Below, piece by piece: positions 45,386-55,393 of a stretch of 64,000 nucleotides of DNA. How positions within the stretch are numbered: position 1 is the stretch's first letter; every line of letters begins with the position of its first letter. This DNA is from Lactarius indigo. Its lineage: Eukaryota > Basidiomycota > Agaricomycetes > Russulales > Russulaceae. The notes beneath the pieces were generated by a model. The model was not told the DNA's origin, did not search any database, and was given only the letters and a program-made list of their open reading frames with translations. The stretch is taken from positions 3,100,001 through 3,164,000 of the forward strand of contig JAFKAC010000002.1 of the NCBI GenBank assembly GCA_025766275.1. Direction: 5' to 3'. The position numbers and the translations under genes were made by a program.

Positions 45386-45652
45386 TGGAGACTCACAGTG
45401 TCAGAGAGTTGGAGTGTCAGAGTGTCAGAGAGTTGGAAAGTCAGATTGTCAGAGTGTTGGAGAGTCAGAGTGTCAGAGAGTCAGAGTGTTGGAGAGTCAG
45501 AGTGTCAGAGAGTTGGAGAGTCAGACAGTCAGACGGTCAGAGTGTCAGAGTGTTGGAGTGTCAGAGTGTCAGAGTGTTGGAGAGTCAGAGTGTCAGAGTG
45601 TCAGACAGTCAGACAGTCAGAGTGTCAGTCTTTGACTCTCCAACACTCTGAC
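45386..45652 (+). repeat. Inner minisatellite of the left foldback arm
   Basis: Mixed units of GTCAGAGT, GTTGGAGA and GTCAGACA. The right arm carries the inverted array (46,634-46,870) with a different order and number of units beyond the first 120 bp or so. Long open frames in it are repeat artefacts. Confidence 0.85.
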
Positions 45653-46628
45653 TGTTACAATTTCTTTGTTTCACTGGGACTTGTTCTTTCTTCGCTACTT
45701 ACTCCTCTCATGATATGATACAAGCCCTGTACAATTACATGGACTTTACAATTACCTTGTTCCTATCACATACCCTGCTTATCACTGATCCCTTCTGATA
45801 AAGCTTGACATGTGCTAGTTTCCATGTCACTTTCACTCATGCACAGACCTGCATGATTTGCCTTTATTCTACTTACGCTTATACCTTGTTCTCTTTATGT
45901 CTTCCCCTTTGTCCTCTGATTCAGCAATGATGCCAGTTGTTTGTAAGGGCCATACAGGCTCACTTCTATTTAAACTTGAACCTATCTAGCTTGTATGGTA
46001 GACTAGACTTCTTGTGTAATACTACACTTGTCTAACGAAGGATGCCTTTGTGCTTTCCCTTGTCTTGTGAACCCCCATCTTTTGCTAGGTCATGCCTTAG
46101 CCTTTCCTCTACAATCCAAGTGACTTGCATCCTTGTGATCCTTGTGCACCATTCTGCTGAAGTCAAGCCTTTGAGCTTGTACTACCGATCTCCAACTGTC
46201 ACGCCCTTGTGACATCACAGTCACATGCAAAGGTTCAGATTCCATCAGATTGTTCTTTGTACAACAGAAGCTTTGCCAGGTCTCTAGAATTGATGACTTG
46301 TAGTATGCCAGCTCACTGTATGCCAGCTCACATACCACAGAAAATAGTCTAGAAAATAACCAGTCTGTATGAGTATAAGTAGAGGCTTGTAACCCAGTAG
46401 ATAATTGTCTACTCTTCGTTGAAATACAGCTCTTGTCTTGTCACCCACTCGCTTGCCCCACAAGTTCCCAATCCTCACCTTCCTAAGTCAAAACCCTTGA
46501 CAACAGAACACCCAAACTTCTCCCGAGAGAAGGTTCCACAGCACAGTTCAGAAGTCACGGCCCTGCTAAGCCATAACACCAACTGACTTGGTACAGGTTG
46601 TACCTAACACCTCTGTGGTGGTGTTACA
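45653..46628 (+). repeat. Solo LTR (family 7) at the foldback apex, TSD CTGAC
   Basis: TGTTACAATT to GTGTTACA with CTGAC on both sides (45648-45652, 46629-46633). It is 976 bp including the LTR nested at 46,197. TATTTAAAC at 45,967 is followed by a compound dyad (TAGAC..GTGTA / TACAC..GTCTA, about 46,004-46,036). The TSD word is common in the flanking array, so the ends are somewhat less certain. Confidence 0.7.
46197..46578 (+). repeat. Family-5 solo LTR, TSD CCAAC
   Basis: 382 bp, TGTCACGCCC to CCATAACA, with CCAAC duplications (46192-46196, 46579-46583), nested in the previous LTR. TATAAG at 46,374 lies 34 bp before the second arm of the dyad AGTAGA/TCTACT (46396-46401, 46408-46413). Confidence 0.9.
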
Positions 46629-47396
46629 CTGACTGTCTGACTCTCCAACACTCTGACTGTCTGACTGTCTGACTCTCCAACTCTCTAACACTCTGACTCT
46701 CCGACACTCTGACACTCTGACACTCTGACACTCTGACTCTCCAACTGTCTGACACTCTGACACTCTGACACTCTGACTCTCCAACACTCTGACACTCTGA
46801 CTCTCCAACACTCTGACAATCTGACTTTCCAACTCTCTGACACTCTGACACTCCAACTCTCTGACACTGTGAGTCTCCAATTCTGACACTTATTGAATAT
46901 ATTATCTATAAATATTTTCCCTAAATAATATATTATGTGAGTTTCAGGCAACCTGGCTTACTGATTTTGTGATAACTTTTAAATTTTTACATGGAGTCTT
47001 GTGTAGCAGAAATTGTTAAATTATTTTTCAATGAAAAAACATTAAATCTTTTCTGAATGTGGCCACAGAATGGACTGTGAAAAAATGCATGACAGGTGTG
47101 ACAGGTATGGACTTTATGTCTTTTCAGGGATTTTCTGTTTTTGAGAAATTGTGGAAAGACTTTAAATTCATGCCACAGCTTTTCTTGAGGACAATTGTGA
47201 CATAAGCTATATATTTTTTTTGCAAATGTAATTGTTAAGACTTTTCACAGTTTTTCTCATCTGATAATCCCTGAATGGACTTAAAGTCCATTTACCATAA
47301 TTTTCCGAGTACAGATTTTATAAAATCTTTATGTATTAGTCATCAATTTTTTACAATCTTTTCATGTAAAGACAGAATCATGCTGTCAGTGTGCAG

Positions 47397-47722
47397 TTCA
47401 ACAAAACCCATAAGCCCACTTCAGGATGTGCAGTCCTAGCAGAGGATGATAGCATAAATGTCAATGCTTCCTCATCACATACCACCAAACCAAGAGCCAA
47501 GCTTACCAAAGAAGAGCGAGAATATCACTTCAAGAATAAACTCTGTCTATACTGTGGAAAGCCAGGCCACATCCTCAAAGAATGTCACACCAAGACGGCA
47601 GCCATGAAGGCCAAAGCAGGCCAGTCCAACAACAATGCTAGGGCATGCAGTGCCTTTGTTGATGAACCCAGTCAGGAGGAAGCACCTGCTGACCACCTGG
47701 TGAACATAGGAGCAGTATATTG
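47397..47722 (+). pseudogene. gag of element D, zinc-knuckle part
   Basis: Continues gag after the palindromic element: a basic segment, a CCHC knuckle (CLYCGKPGHILKEC, about 47,546-47,590) and an acidic tail to a TGA at 47,720. Confidence 0.88.
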
Positions 47723-47779
47723 AGAGATACTCCCTTTTGACCCAGATGCACACCTGTGTTCAGTGCCTATTAATGAGGA

Positions 47780-48424
47780 TTTTTAGGCTCTTCCATTGTA
47801 GCACTGTCAATTGGAAGTATTAGTGCCAGTAGCATTGTACACAGCCTTTCCCTACTAGAGACGCTCAGAGCTGAGCATGTACCTATAGAAACAATTTGGA
47901 ATAGGAGAGCTCCTTCAATTGTTCTCAGAGTTACACTAGTAGGAAAGAAGTCTGGCAAGGAAATCAGTGCCTGAGCACTGTTGGACAGTGGTGCAGAGGG
48001 CATCATCATGGATGATTGGTTTGCGTGAGCAAACAACCTAACAATGAGGACACTAATTAAACCCTTACCAGTTAGAAATGTGGATGGGTCCCCCAACAAG
48101 ACAGGGTCTGGTAGGTATACAATGATCCAAAGGCTATGGATCAGAACATTGGACAATGACTACCACGACGAAACAGTGGAACTTTATGCAACTACTCTAG
48201 GGGAGCATGATATAATCTTAGGAACAGATCAGCTCCAAGCGCATAACCCAGAAATTGACCGGCATCAACCAAAAATAGCCTTTACAAGATGCCCAAAACC
48301 TGCACCCTGTCCTCTTCCTCTGTTATCATTTCTTCAAAAATTCCACAGAAATGACACACAACTATTGATATCCTTGAACTCAGGCCAAGCCAAGAAACTT
48401 GCCTTCCCACACACAAAGAAATAG
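47780..48424 (+). pseudogene. pol of element D: aspartic protease
   Basis: DSGA at 47,984-47,995 in an ALLDSGAEG context, then the C-terminal half with a DIILGTDQL-type motif. TGA codons lie just upstream of the active site and in the flap. Confidence 0.8.
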
Positions 48425-50130
48425 AGCCTTTGGAACCTGCATTCATCCAAGACACCTGTGAACCCTGGCTGTGGATCCACAGCTTTAGCAAGTATGACCA
48501 CCTTGCAATTTGAGCAAAAGTAACTACAAGCACCAAGATAGCAGCACATATTGCACCCAAGCCTTCCACTGACCATATTCCAAGCCACTTCCAATGATAC
48601 ACTAAAGTATTCAGTGAAACTGCTTCCCACCAACTACCCCAGCACCAACCCTGGGATCATGCAATTGACCTCAAGCCAGGAGCCACTATAAAGAATTGTG
48701 GCATTTATCAGCTCACACCCAAAGAATCTGAAGCCCTCAAAGAATATATTTCTGAACACCTGCAAAAGGGTTACATTCACCCATCCAAGTTGCCCATGGC
48801 CTCCCCTTTCTTCTTTGTTAATAAGAAAGATGGTAAACTTTGACCGGTACAAGACTATCACGCTCTGAACAATATTACTATCAAGAATGCAGCACCCCTT
48901 CCCCTCATCCCCGAACTTATCGACAAACTTCACAGCGCTCACTACTTCACCAAACTAGATATTTGTTGGGGATATAACAACATCCACATTCACGAAGGTG
49001 ATGAATACAAGGCAGCCTTCAAAACATCCTTAGGACTTTTCAAACCCACAGCAATGACTTTCGGCCTCTGCAACACCCCTGCCACCTTCCAAATGTTCAT
49101 GAACCAAATCTTTGAATCCTTCATCAACGGTTGACATGTAGTGGTCTACCTCGATGACATCCTGATCTTCACAGACAACATCTCCTCCCTTACAGTGTTG
49201 TCGCACAATGTGCTTCAATGACTGGAACACCATGACCTCTACCTGAAACCTGAAAAGTGTACCTTTGCACAAACCTCAGTTGAATACCTTGGAATTGTCA
49301 TTTCCGACAACCAAGTTTCTATGGACCCTGCAAAAGTTGCAGGTATTACTCAATGGCCCACCCCACACACTGTTAAACAAGTACAAGCCTTCCTAGGCTT
49401 TTGCAACTTCTACCGATGCTTTATTAAAGACTATTCCACTATTGCCCACCCCTTGTTCAACCTAACCAAGAAAGACATCCCCTTTTCTTGGGGTACTGCG
49501 GCAGAAAATGCTTTCTGCACCCTGATCAAATGCTTCACTGAAGCTCCCATTCTTGCTCTGCCTGACCACTCCAAGCCCTTCCAACTCATCACTGATACCA
49601 GTGACTTTGCCACTGGTGCCATCCTTGAACAACCTGACACCTTACAACATTGGCACCCTGTTGCCTTCCTATCAAATTCTCTCCTTCCTGCTGAACGACA
49701 CTATGAGATTTGTGACAAGGAACTCCTTGCCATCATCCACACCCTTCATGCCTTTCAACACTATCTGGAGGGCAGGGATGACATTACTGAAATCTGGTCT
49801 GATCATGGCAACCTTGTCTATTTCACCACAAAGCAAAAGCTCTCCTGTTGTCAGGCCCAATGGGCCTTATTCCTTTCTCACTTCCAGTTCATCATCATCC
49901 ACAAGCCTGGGACACAAAATAAGTCTGATGCACTGTCTCGGTGTCCAGATCATAAAAAGGGGATAGTGGATGAAGATGAAAAGCGAGTACTCCTGGACAC
50001 AAAATATTTTTCCATCAACACAGTACAACAAACTGCAGTAACCATTCAAGGAGACACCACCCTGCAACAACGCATCCAAAATATACAAACATATGACAAG
50101 GAAGTCAGTATGGCTCTAGAATCCCTTCTA
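48425..50130 (+). pseudogene. pol of element D: RT and RNase H
   Basis: RT from the PWDHAID motif (about 48,650) through YLDD (49,147-49,158), RT connection and RNase H with Asp (about 49,590) and the ERHYEICDKELLAI-type Glu motif, then an integrase lead-in. TGA at 48,841, 49,132 and 49,218. The stretch after 49,321 is open for 290 codons. Cut by the LTR at 50,136. Confidence 0.9.
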
Positions 50131-50135
50131 AAAAA

Positions 50136-50748
50136 TGATGAACAGCACACAAGGATAGCATACTCACAGTGGACAAAGGAGACTGTGGTGAGATAGGCTG
50201 GGTGGCTGAAAAGCAACAACAGGAAGTCAAGCAAGGTAAAGCAAGAGTGTCTGGCACACAAGCAGTGAGAACTGATATTGTTACATTAGAGACAAGAGGC
50301 TTACCTGGCACACAAGCAGTGAGAACTGATGTGGACCAGGAGTGTACATGGTACTCTACTTATACTCCTATAGAGAGTGACAATAGTACAACACTAGTAA
50401 CACTAGTCACAAAGTACAAGAGGCTATTGTTCTACAAAGGGACAAAAGAGTGGACACTTTGAGAACAAGGACATGGAGAACAAGAAGAGTCCAGAGAAAA
50501 ATGATATCATGGTGACATCATAATAAAGATAATGCTAAGTAAAGAACAAAGGTGTTTATACAATGCAGAGTCCGGATACATGATGTCATAGAAGTACAGT
50601 GATGTCATATGTGATGCAATGGTAAGTAATAGATTGTACAGATCAAACAGTATCTAATCTACAAGTCCTGTATATCTAATCTAAAGCAGTCCATGCTGCA
50701 AGTCTGGTCTGTACAAGCCGCTAAGTGTGCATGGGTCACTTATCAACA
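50136..50748 (-). repeat. Family-2 solo LTR, TSD AAAAA
   Basis: 613 bp with AAAAA on both sides (50131-50135, 50749-50753). Two-copy form with donor-like GTAAGC. Confidence 0.9.
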
Positions 50749-51559
50749 AAAAATGGCCCTCGATCCCTAGCTAAAGGCCTGGAAGAGTGGAACTTAGAAG
50801 ATGGCATTATTCTGTTCAAAGGACAAGTCTACGTTCCAAAAGACGACAATCTACAAAGAGATATCGTCAAGACATACCACGACCACATCACCACAGGACA
50901 CCCAGGTCGATGGAAGACCTACAAATTAATATCCCGAGACTTCTGGTGGCCAGGAATATCAACATTTGTTAAGACATACATTGACAGATGTGCCACATGT
51001 CAAGCCACTACAATCAAACCATGTACCCAAGTACCCCTACAACCAAATGCAATACCTGAAGAAATATGGGGAACCATCACAATGGATTTTATCACCAACC
51101 TTCCCCTATCCCACAACTACAATTCAATATTTGTAGTGGTTGACCAACTCAGCAAAGCAATAGTTATTTCCCCTTGCAACAAAACCATCACTGCAGACGA
51201 AACAGCCCAACTCTACCTTGAAAACATCTGGAGATGCACTGGCCTACCCTGACAAGTCATATCCAATAGAGGCCTGCAATTTGCATCAAAAGTTATGTAA
51301 GAAATCTGGAACAAACTTGGAGTCAAATCTACATTATCTACAGCCTTCCACCCACAAACCGATGGAGAAACTGAGTGTGTTAACCAAGAACTTGAACAAT
51401 ACCTCCGCGTCTTCTGCAACTTCCAACAAGACAATTGGGTAGACCTAATTCCATTCATGGAATTTGCCCACAATGCCCAACAACACAGCGCAACCCACAA
51501 GTCACCCTTTGAAGTTTGGTATGGGTACAAACCAGAGTTCATTCCCCCTACCCACTTCA
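50749..51559 (+). pseudogene. pol of element D: integrase zinc domain and core
   Basis: HHCC zinc domain (GHPGRWKTY to CATCQ, about 50,880-51,005) and core with the first Asp (MDF, about 51,085). The second motif reads SNRG where SDRG is expected, so the catalytic Asp is Asn. The Glu motif HPQTDGETE is near 51,350. TGA at about 51,250 and a TAA at about 51,298. Cut by the LTR at 51,560. Confidence 0.9.
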
Positions 51560-52110
51560 TGTTGATAAGTGACCCTTGCACACTTAGCAGCTCATATGGA
51601 CTGGACTTGCAGCATGGACTGTTTTAGATTAGATATACAGGACTTGTAGATTAGATATTGATCTGTACAATCTTGGACACCTTGTATTTTCTTATCTATG
51701 ACATCACTATACCATGACATCGTGCAAACTCCTCTAGAACTACGCCTTTGTTCTCTCTTTAGATATATCCTTATTGTGATGTCACTATGATATCATCTTT
51801 GTCTGGACTTTCCTTGTTCTTACGCTCCTTGTTCTCCATTTGTACATTCCTTTTGTCCACATGTAGGACAACATCTCTTGTACTATGTGACTCTATGTTA
51901 CATCCCTTGTAGTAGTGTCATTCCTGTAAAACAGTATAAGTAGTGTACCATGTACGCTCCTGGTCCACATCAGTTCTCACTGTTTGTGTGCCAGACTTCC
52001 ACTTTGCTTCACTCTGCTTGACACCCCTGTGCTGCTTCCAGTCACCCTCTATATCTCACCACAGACTTCTTAGCCCTCTGTGAGTATAGTTCCTATGTGT
52101 CTGTTCATCA
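51560..52110 (+). repeat. Family-2 solo LTR, single-copy form, TSD CTTCA
   Basis: 551 bp, perfect CTTCA duplications (51555-51559, 52111-52115). It has one copy of the 27-bp unit; the sequence across the junction equals what splicing would leave from the two-copy form. Confidence 0.95.
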
Positions 52111-52720
52111 CTTCACCACCAAAATACCTGCAGCCAAGGAAAGATTAAATACACTGAACCAGATCTACTCTGAAGTTACTGCAGCCCTTAAAGTAGCAGC
52201 AGAAGTGATGAAAGGGACAAAACATCTACCCCCTCTCGCAAATTTAAGACCAGTGATCTGGTCTGGCTGGAAGGAACCAACATCCATACTACCCACCCCA
52301 AAGCTAAACTTGCCCCATGACACCATGGCCCCTTTAAAGTCCTTTCTACTTGGGGGAGTTAACTGCAAACTCCAACTCCCAAAAATGTGGTGAATTCACC
52401 CAGTCTTCCATAACTCCTTGATCTCTCCATACAAAGAAAACATCACACATGGTCCTAACTTCACTCAACCACCCCCTGAAATTGTCCAAGGGGAAGATGA
52501 ACATTATGAAGTCAAAAGGGTCCTGCAGTCAAAGACATCACCTAACAAGAAAGGTATCCTTTACTTAATCAAATGGAAGGGGTATCCTGACTCAGAAAAC
52601 TCCTGGCTCCCTGCCTCCCAGATGACCCACACACAAGACCTTGTCCACCAATTTCACAAGGGCAACCCCAGTGCCCCCAAAACCAACTCAACAGGTGCTA
52701 GTGGAATAGCACAACGTTAA
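52111..52720 (+). pseudogene. pol of element D: integrase end and chromodomain
   Basis: Integrase C-terminus with TGA at 52,391, then a chromodomain (EHYEVKRVLQSK to KWKGYPDSENSW, about 52,498-52,640) close to the stop TAA 52,718. Unlike A-C there is no long extension after the chromodomain. Confidence 0.9.
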
Positions 52721-52731
52721 AAAGGGGATAC
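52719..52731 (+). other. Polypurine tract of element D
   Basis: AAAAAGGGGATAC directly before the 3' LTR. Confidence 0.8.
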
Positions 52732-53425
52732 TGTCACAAACCTATAAACCTGGTTGTGACTCAAGGTGCTTAAGACTGGTCCGGACTGGACAGGGCTTAT
52801 GTCATCAACTTCCTAAAAGGTAAATCCGAAAATCGGAGTTTGAATTTCGCTCTTGGACGGTCACATGATGTGTCACATGATTACTCTGCCTTTCCAAGTC
52901 ACATGTGTATGTGCATGTGTATCAATCAACAGTTGATCGTTTATCAATCAATGAAGATAATCAACCAAGTCATGAAGAGGCATGTGTTCCGATCATGGGT
53001 TCTGCAGTAAGCTGTGGAATCACACCACTATGGCGCAATATGGCATCATCAACTGCGGCACAGTTGTACCATGCTTATCCCTTATTCTGATTGGACAGTA
53101 TTAATAGTTATCTCTGGAATGTTCCAATCTGCAGTATTGCACAGCACTTGTGAACAGGCCCTAAGCCTGCCCTAAACTTATGTACAGACCACCCCCTGTA
53201 GTATATAAGCTAGCGCAATCTATCGGACAGTCCCTCAGACTGTCCACATGTGACATCTTCCCTCTTGCCTCTTAGTTCCTTCGAGTGCCCCACTCCTTGT
53301 GCACCACTACTCCCTTCAAGCCAAGATGCCTCCTCTTCTTTCCCTTCGACATTCCCTCCATCTCTACCTCACCTGCTGTCATCTCCAACTGTATCCCTCA
53401 CTGTCAAGTGACAGTGAATTCTCCA
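52732..53425 (+). repeat. 3' LTR of element D
   Basis: 694 bp, the same length as the 5' LTR, about 5% different, nearly all transitions. Confidence 0.92.
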
Positions 53426-53430
53426 CAGGT

Positions 53431-53751
53431 TTTCTATTGAACTCTCTCCACCTCTTGACTTCTGACTTACTGGGTCAGCCCCAGTGTCACATGACAGACA
53501 ACTGATTGTTGGACTTAGGCCCATGAGCTCATCCATTGACAACTTGATTCAGACCCTTTGGCTTAGGTTAGCAAGCTTGGACATTGTCTGATCTCATTGA
53601 CTTGGGTAGCAGCCCTAGCAGTACATAGAAGACTCAGCCACTGCAGTTCAGGGGCTGTTACAGAAGACCTTTGGTGCCATCATACTCAGTACCAGACTGA
53701 CTCAGTTGCCAACTGCCATAGGCATGGAACTATTACAGAAGACATGCATGC
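53431..53751. other. No gene seen
   Basis: Short stretch between element D and the next solo LTR; nothing recognised. Confidence 0.5.
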
Positions 53752-53756
53752 CTCTG

Positions 53757-54260
53757 TGTTATGGTATGGACTTTGGACTCATGGCTTGATGACTCACACT
53801 GATTATGACTATGGTATTAGGATTAGTCATGGACTCTTATGATTACATCAGTCAGCAGCAGCACATGCCTGGTTCTAGTAGCTTCTTTATGACTCAATCC
53901 TAGGATAGCTGTAGTAGGGTTCAAGCTACTTATGCTATTAGTTACTTACTGTTGAAGTGGTGCTTTAAAGCCCATGCATATCTGTATAAGTAGTAGTTGT
54001 GGAAGATCAAGAGTCCCCATCTTGGTCTTCTTCAATCCACCTTCTGATTTGTCATATAGTCTGCCTAAGTCCCAGACTTAGAGTGCCTCCACTTCAACTT
54101 ACCAAGGGTCAATCTTGTTATCATCTTTGCTGTTGTTGTATGCCAAGGGCTCCCATTCAGCTTGTGTTGGGTTGACATGTGGTCCCCATTTGCCTATCAT
54201 TTGCTAAGTTGTCTATGCTGTCACAAGTCCAAGTTAGACTAACACCCATGGAGCGTAACA
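53757..54260 (+). repeat. Family-1 solo LTR (related to A and B), TSD CTCTG
   Basis: 504 bp, TGTTATGGTA to GAGCGTAACA, with CTCTG duplications (53752-53756, 54261-54265). It is diverged from A/B, but TATA (53985) to self-primer (54019) is still 34 bp and ATCTTGGTCTT is unchanged. Confidence 0.93.
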
Positions 54261-54265
54261 CTCTG

Positions 54266-54873
54266 CAGAGGCATGACACCAGTTGCAACACAGTTAAATA
54301 ACTTAGGAATGGTGGGTCAGGTCACTTAGAGTTGACAGAGGACCTCCTGTATTCTGAGGAGGACTATCTCCCCAAATACTTTCATAATTTTACCTATTTT
54401 ATTTTGAATGTCAGCTTGAGCTGCTACAGCACTAGTCACTGAACTGTTCAAATAACTTTGGAATACTGATCAAATAACCTAATGTTGGCAAAGGACCCCT
54501 TGGCTTCTGATATGATCTAGATCTTTAAATAGTTTCATATTTTTATCTATTTTATTTCCTGAGATATCAGAAACATCAGCTTATCTGGCTGCAACACAAT
54601 AATTAAATTCCTTGGTTTTTTGTATTGTTGTAGCTGTAGTTGGTACTGGTTTTCCATATCTATACACTCCCATACATTCTGTAATTGTTTGAGGCAGAAT
54701 GATCCAGAAAAAGTGTCATTTTGTCCTATTTTTTGCAGACACACACCCAAATTGACTTAGATAAAAAATGTTGTTATCTGGGTGACTTCCAGGCCAAATG
54801 TTAATTTGTGGTAGGAAAAGGCACCATGAGGGCAGCCACTTGTTTGAATTCAAACACCCCACTTTCCTCCACC
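54266..54873. other. No gene seen
   Basis: AT-rich sequence without recognisable coding or repeat content. Confidence 0.5.
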
Positions 54874-54878
54874 CTTGC

Positions 54879-55388
54879 TGTCACAAACACGTGACATGTG
54901 ACCGTCACAAATGAGCCAAAGCGGCTGAAGTTCTGAAGTCTCAAAATTGTAACAGTATGTTCTCATCCTGTCTCATTCTGATGTGCTATGACCCCTTGTA
55001 TGTGATAACATCATTCTGTTGTGATATGGCACCATTCTTAGGTCTTTAGCTATATGCAAAATAGTAATGGAAAACCCCAGTTTATATGACTATAAGTAGT
55101 AGCTCTGTGTACTAGAGTAGACCTTAGTCTACTCTTTCCTTCAATCTAGCAACCAGTTTGTCCCCTCTCACAGATAGCCTGCTCCCAGCCCTCTTCTCTA
55201 AGGTACTATCTAAGTTTATCATCTTAGGGGTTCCCCAGCCTGAACCCTTGAACCTTAAGCTGGGCTTTCTCCTGCCCAGCTTCTCAAAGTCTTCCCTAGG
55301 CTCTGTTTGAACCTTCTCCCAGCCCCAGAAGGTCCTCCTAGTCCCCTTGCTGAACTCCAAAGTCAAATGGCCCTGCTAGGCTATAACA
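54879..55388 (+). repeat. Family-5 solo LTR, TSD CTTGC
   Basis: 510 bp, TGTCACAAAC to GGCTATAACA, CTTGC duplications (54874-54878, 55389-55393). TATAAG at 55,091. The dyad AGAGTAGAC/GTCTACTCT (55114-55122, 55127-55135) is perfect over 9 bp. Confidence 0.93.
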
Positions 55389-55393
55389 CTTGC

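Larger units (their letters stand above)
44876..47393. mobile_element. Palindromic foldback element with CACTA-like ends, TSD CAG
   Basis: Two arms of about 757 bp (44,876-45,632 and 46,634-47,393 inverted) are nearly identical outside the arrays. The left end is CACTAACAGC and the right end inverted is CACACTGACAGC. The 3-bp target duplication CAG (44873-44875, 47394-47396) is confirmed because removing the element and one CAG rejoins the gag frame of D. Both arms end in a minisatellite of GTCAGAGTGTTGGAGA-type units, inverted at about 45,632. There is no transposase ORF, so it is non-autonomous. CACTA ends with 3-bp TSDs are typical of the En/Spm group; the assignment is inferred. Confidence 0.85.
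38593..53425 (+). mobile_element. Ty3/gypsy element D, old, heavily interrupted
   Basis: A chromodomain gypsy element of a different family from A-C: 694-bp LTRs with about 36 differences (5%), almost all transitions, and TSD CAGGC (38588-38592) / CAGGT (53426-53430), one transition apart. Without later insertions it is about 9.9 kb. Inserted in it are family-2 solo LTRs at 40,090, 41,971, 50,136 and 51,560 and a palindromic element at 44,876. Order: long 5' region, gag, protease, RT, RNase H, integrase, chromodomain. Confidence 0.93.

Noticed and set aside
45314..45718. Long Ser/Val/Glu-rich open frames in the minisatellite (and the mirrored ones at 46,566-46,951)
   Set aside because: They are translations of a GTCAGA/GTTGGA array, open in several frames at once, with mirrored copies in the inverted arm; no coding signal.
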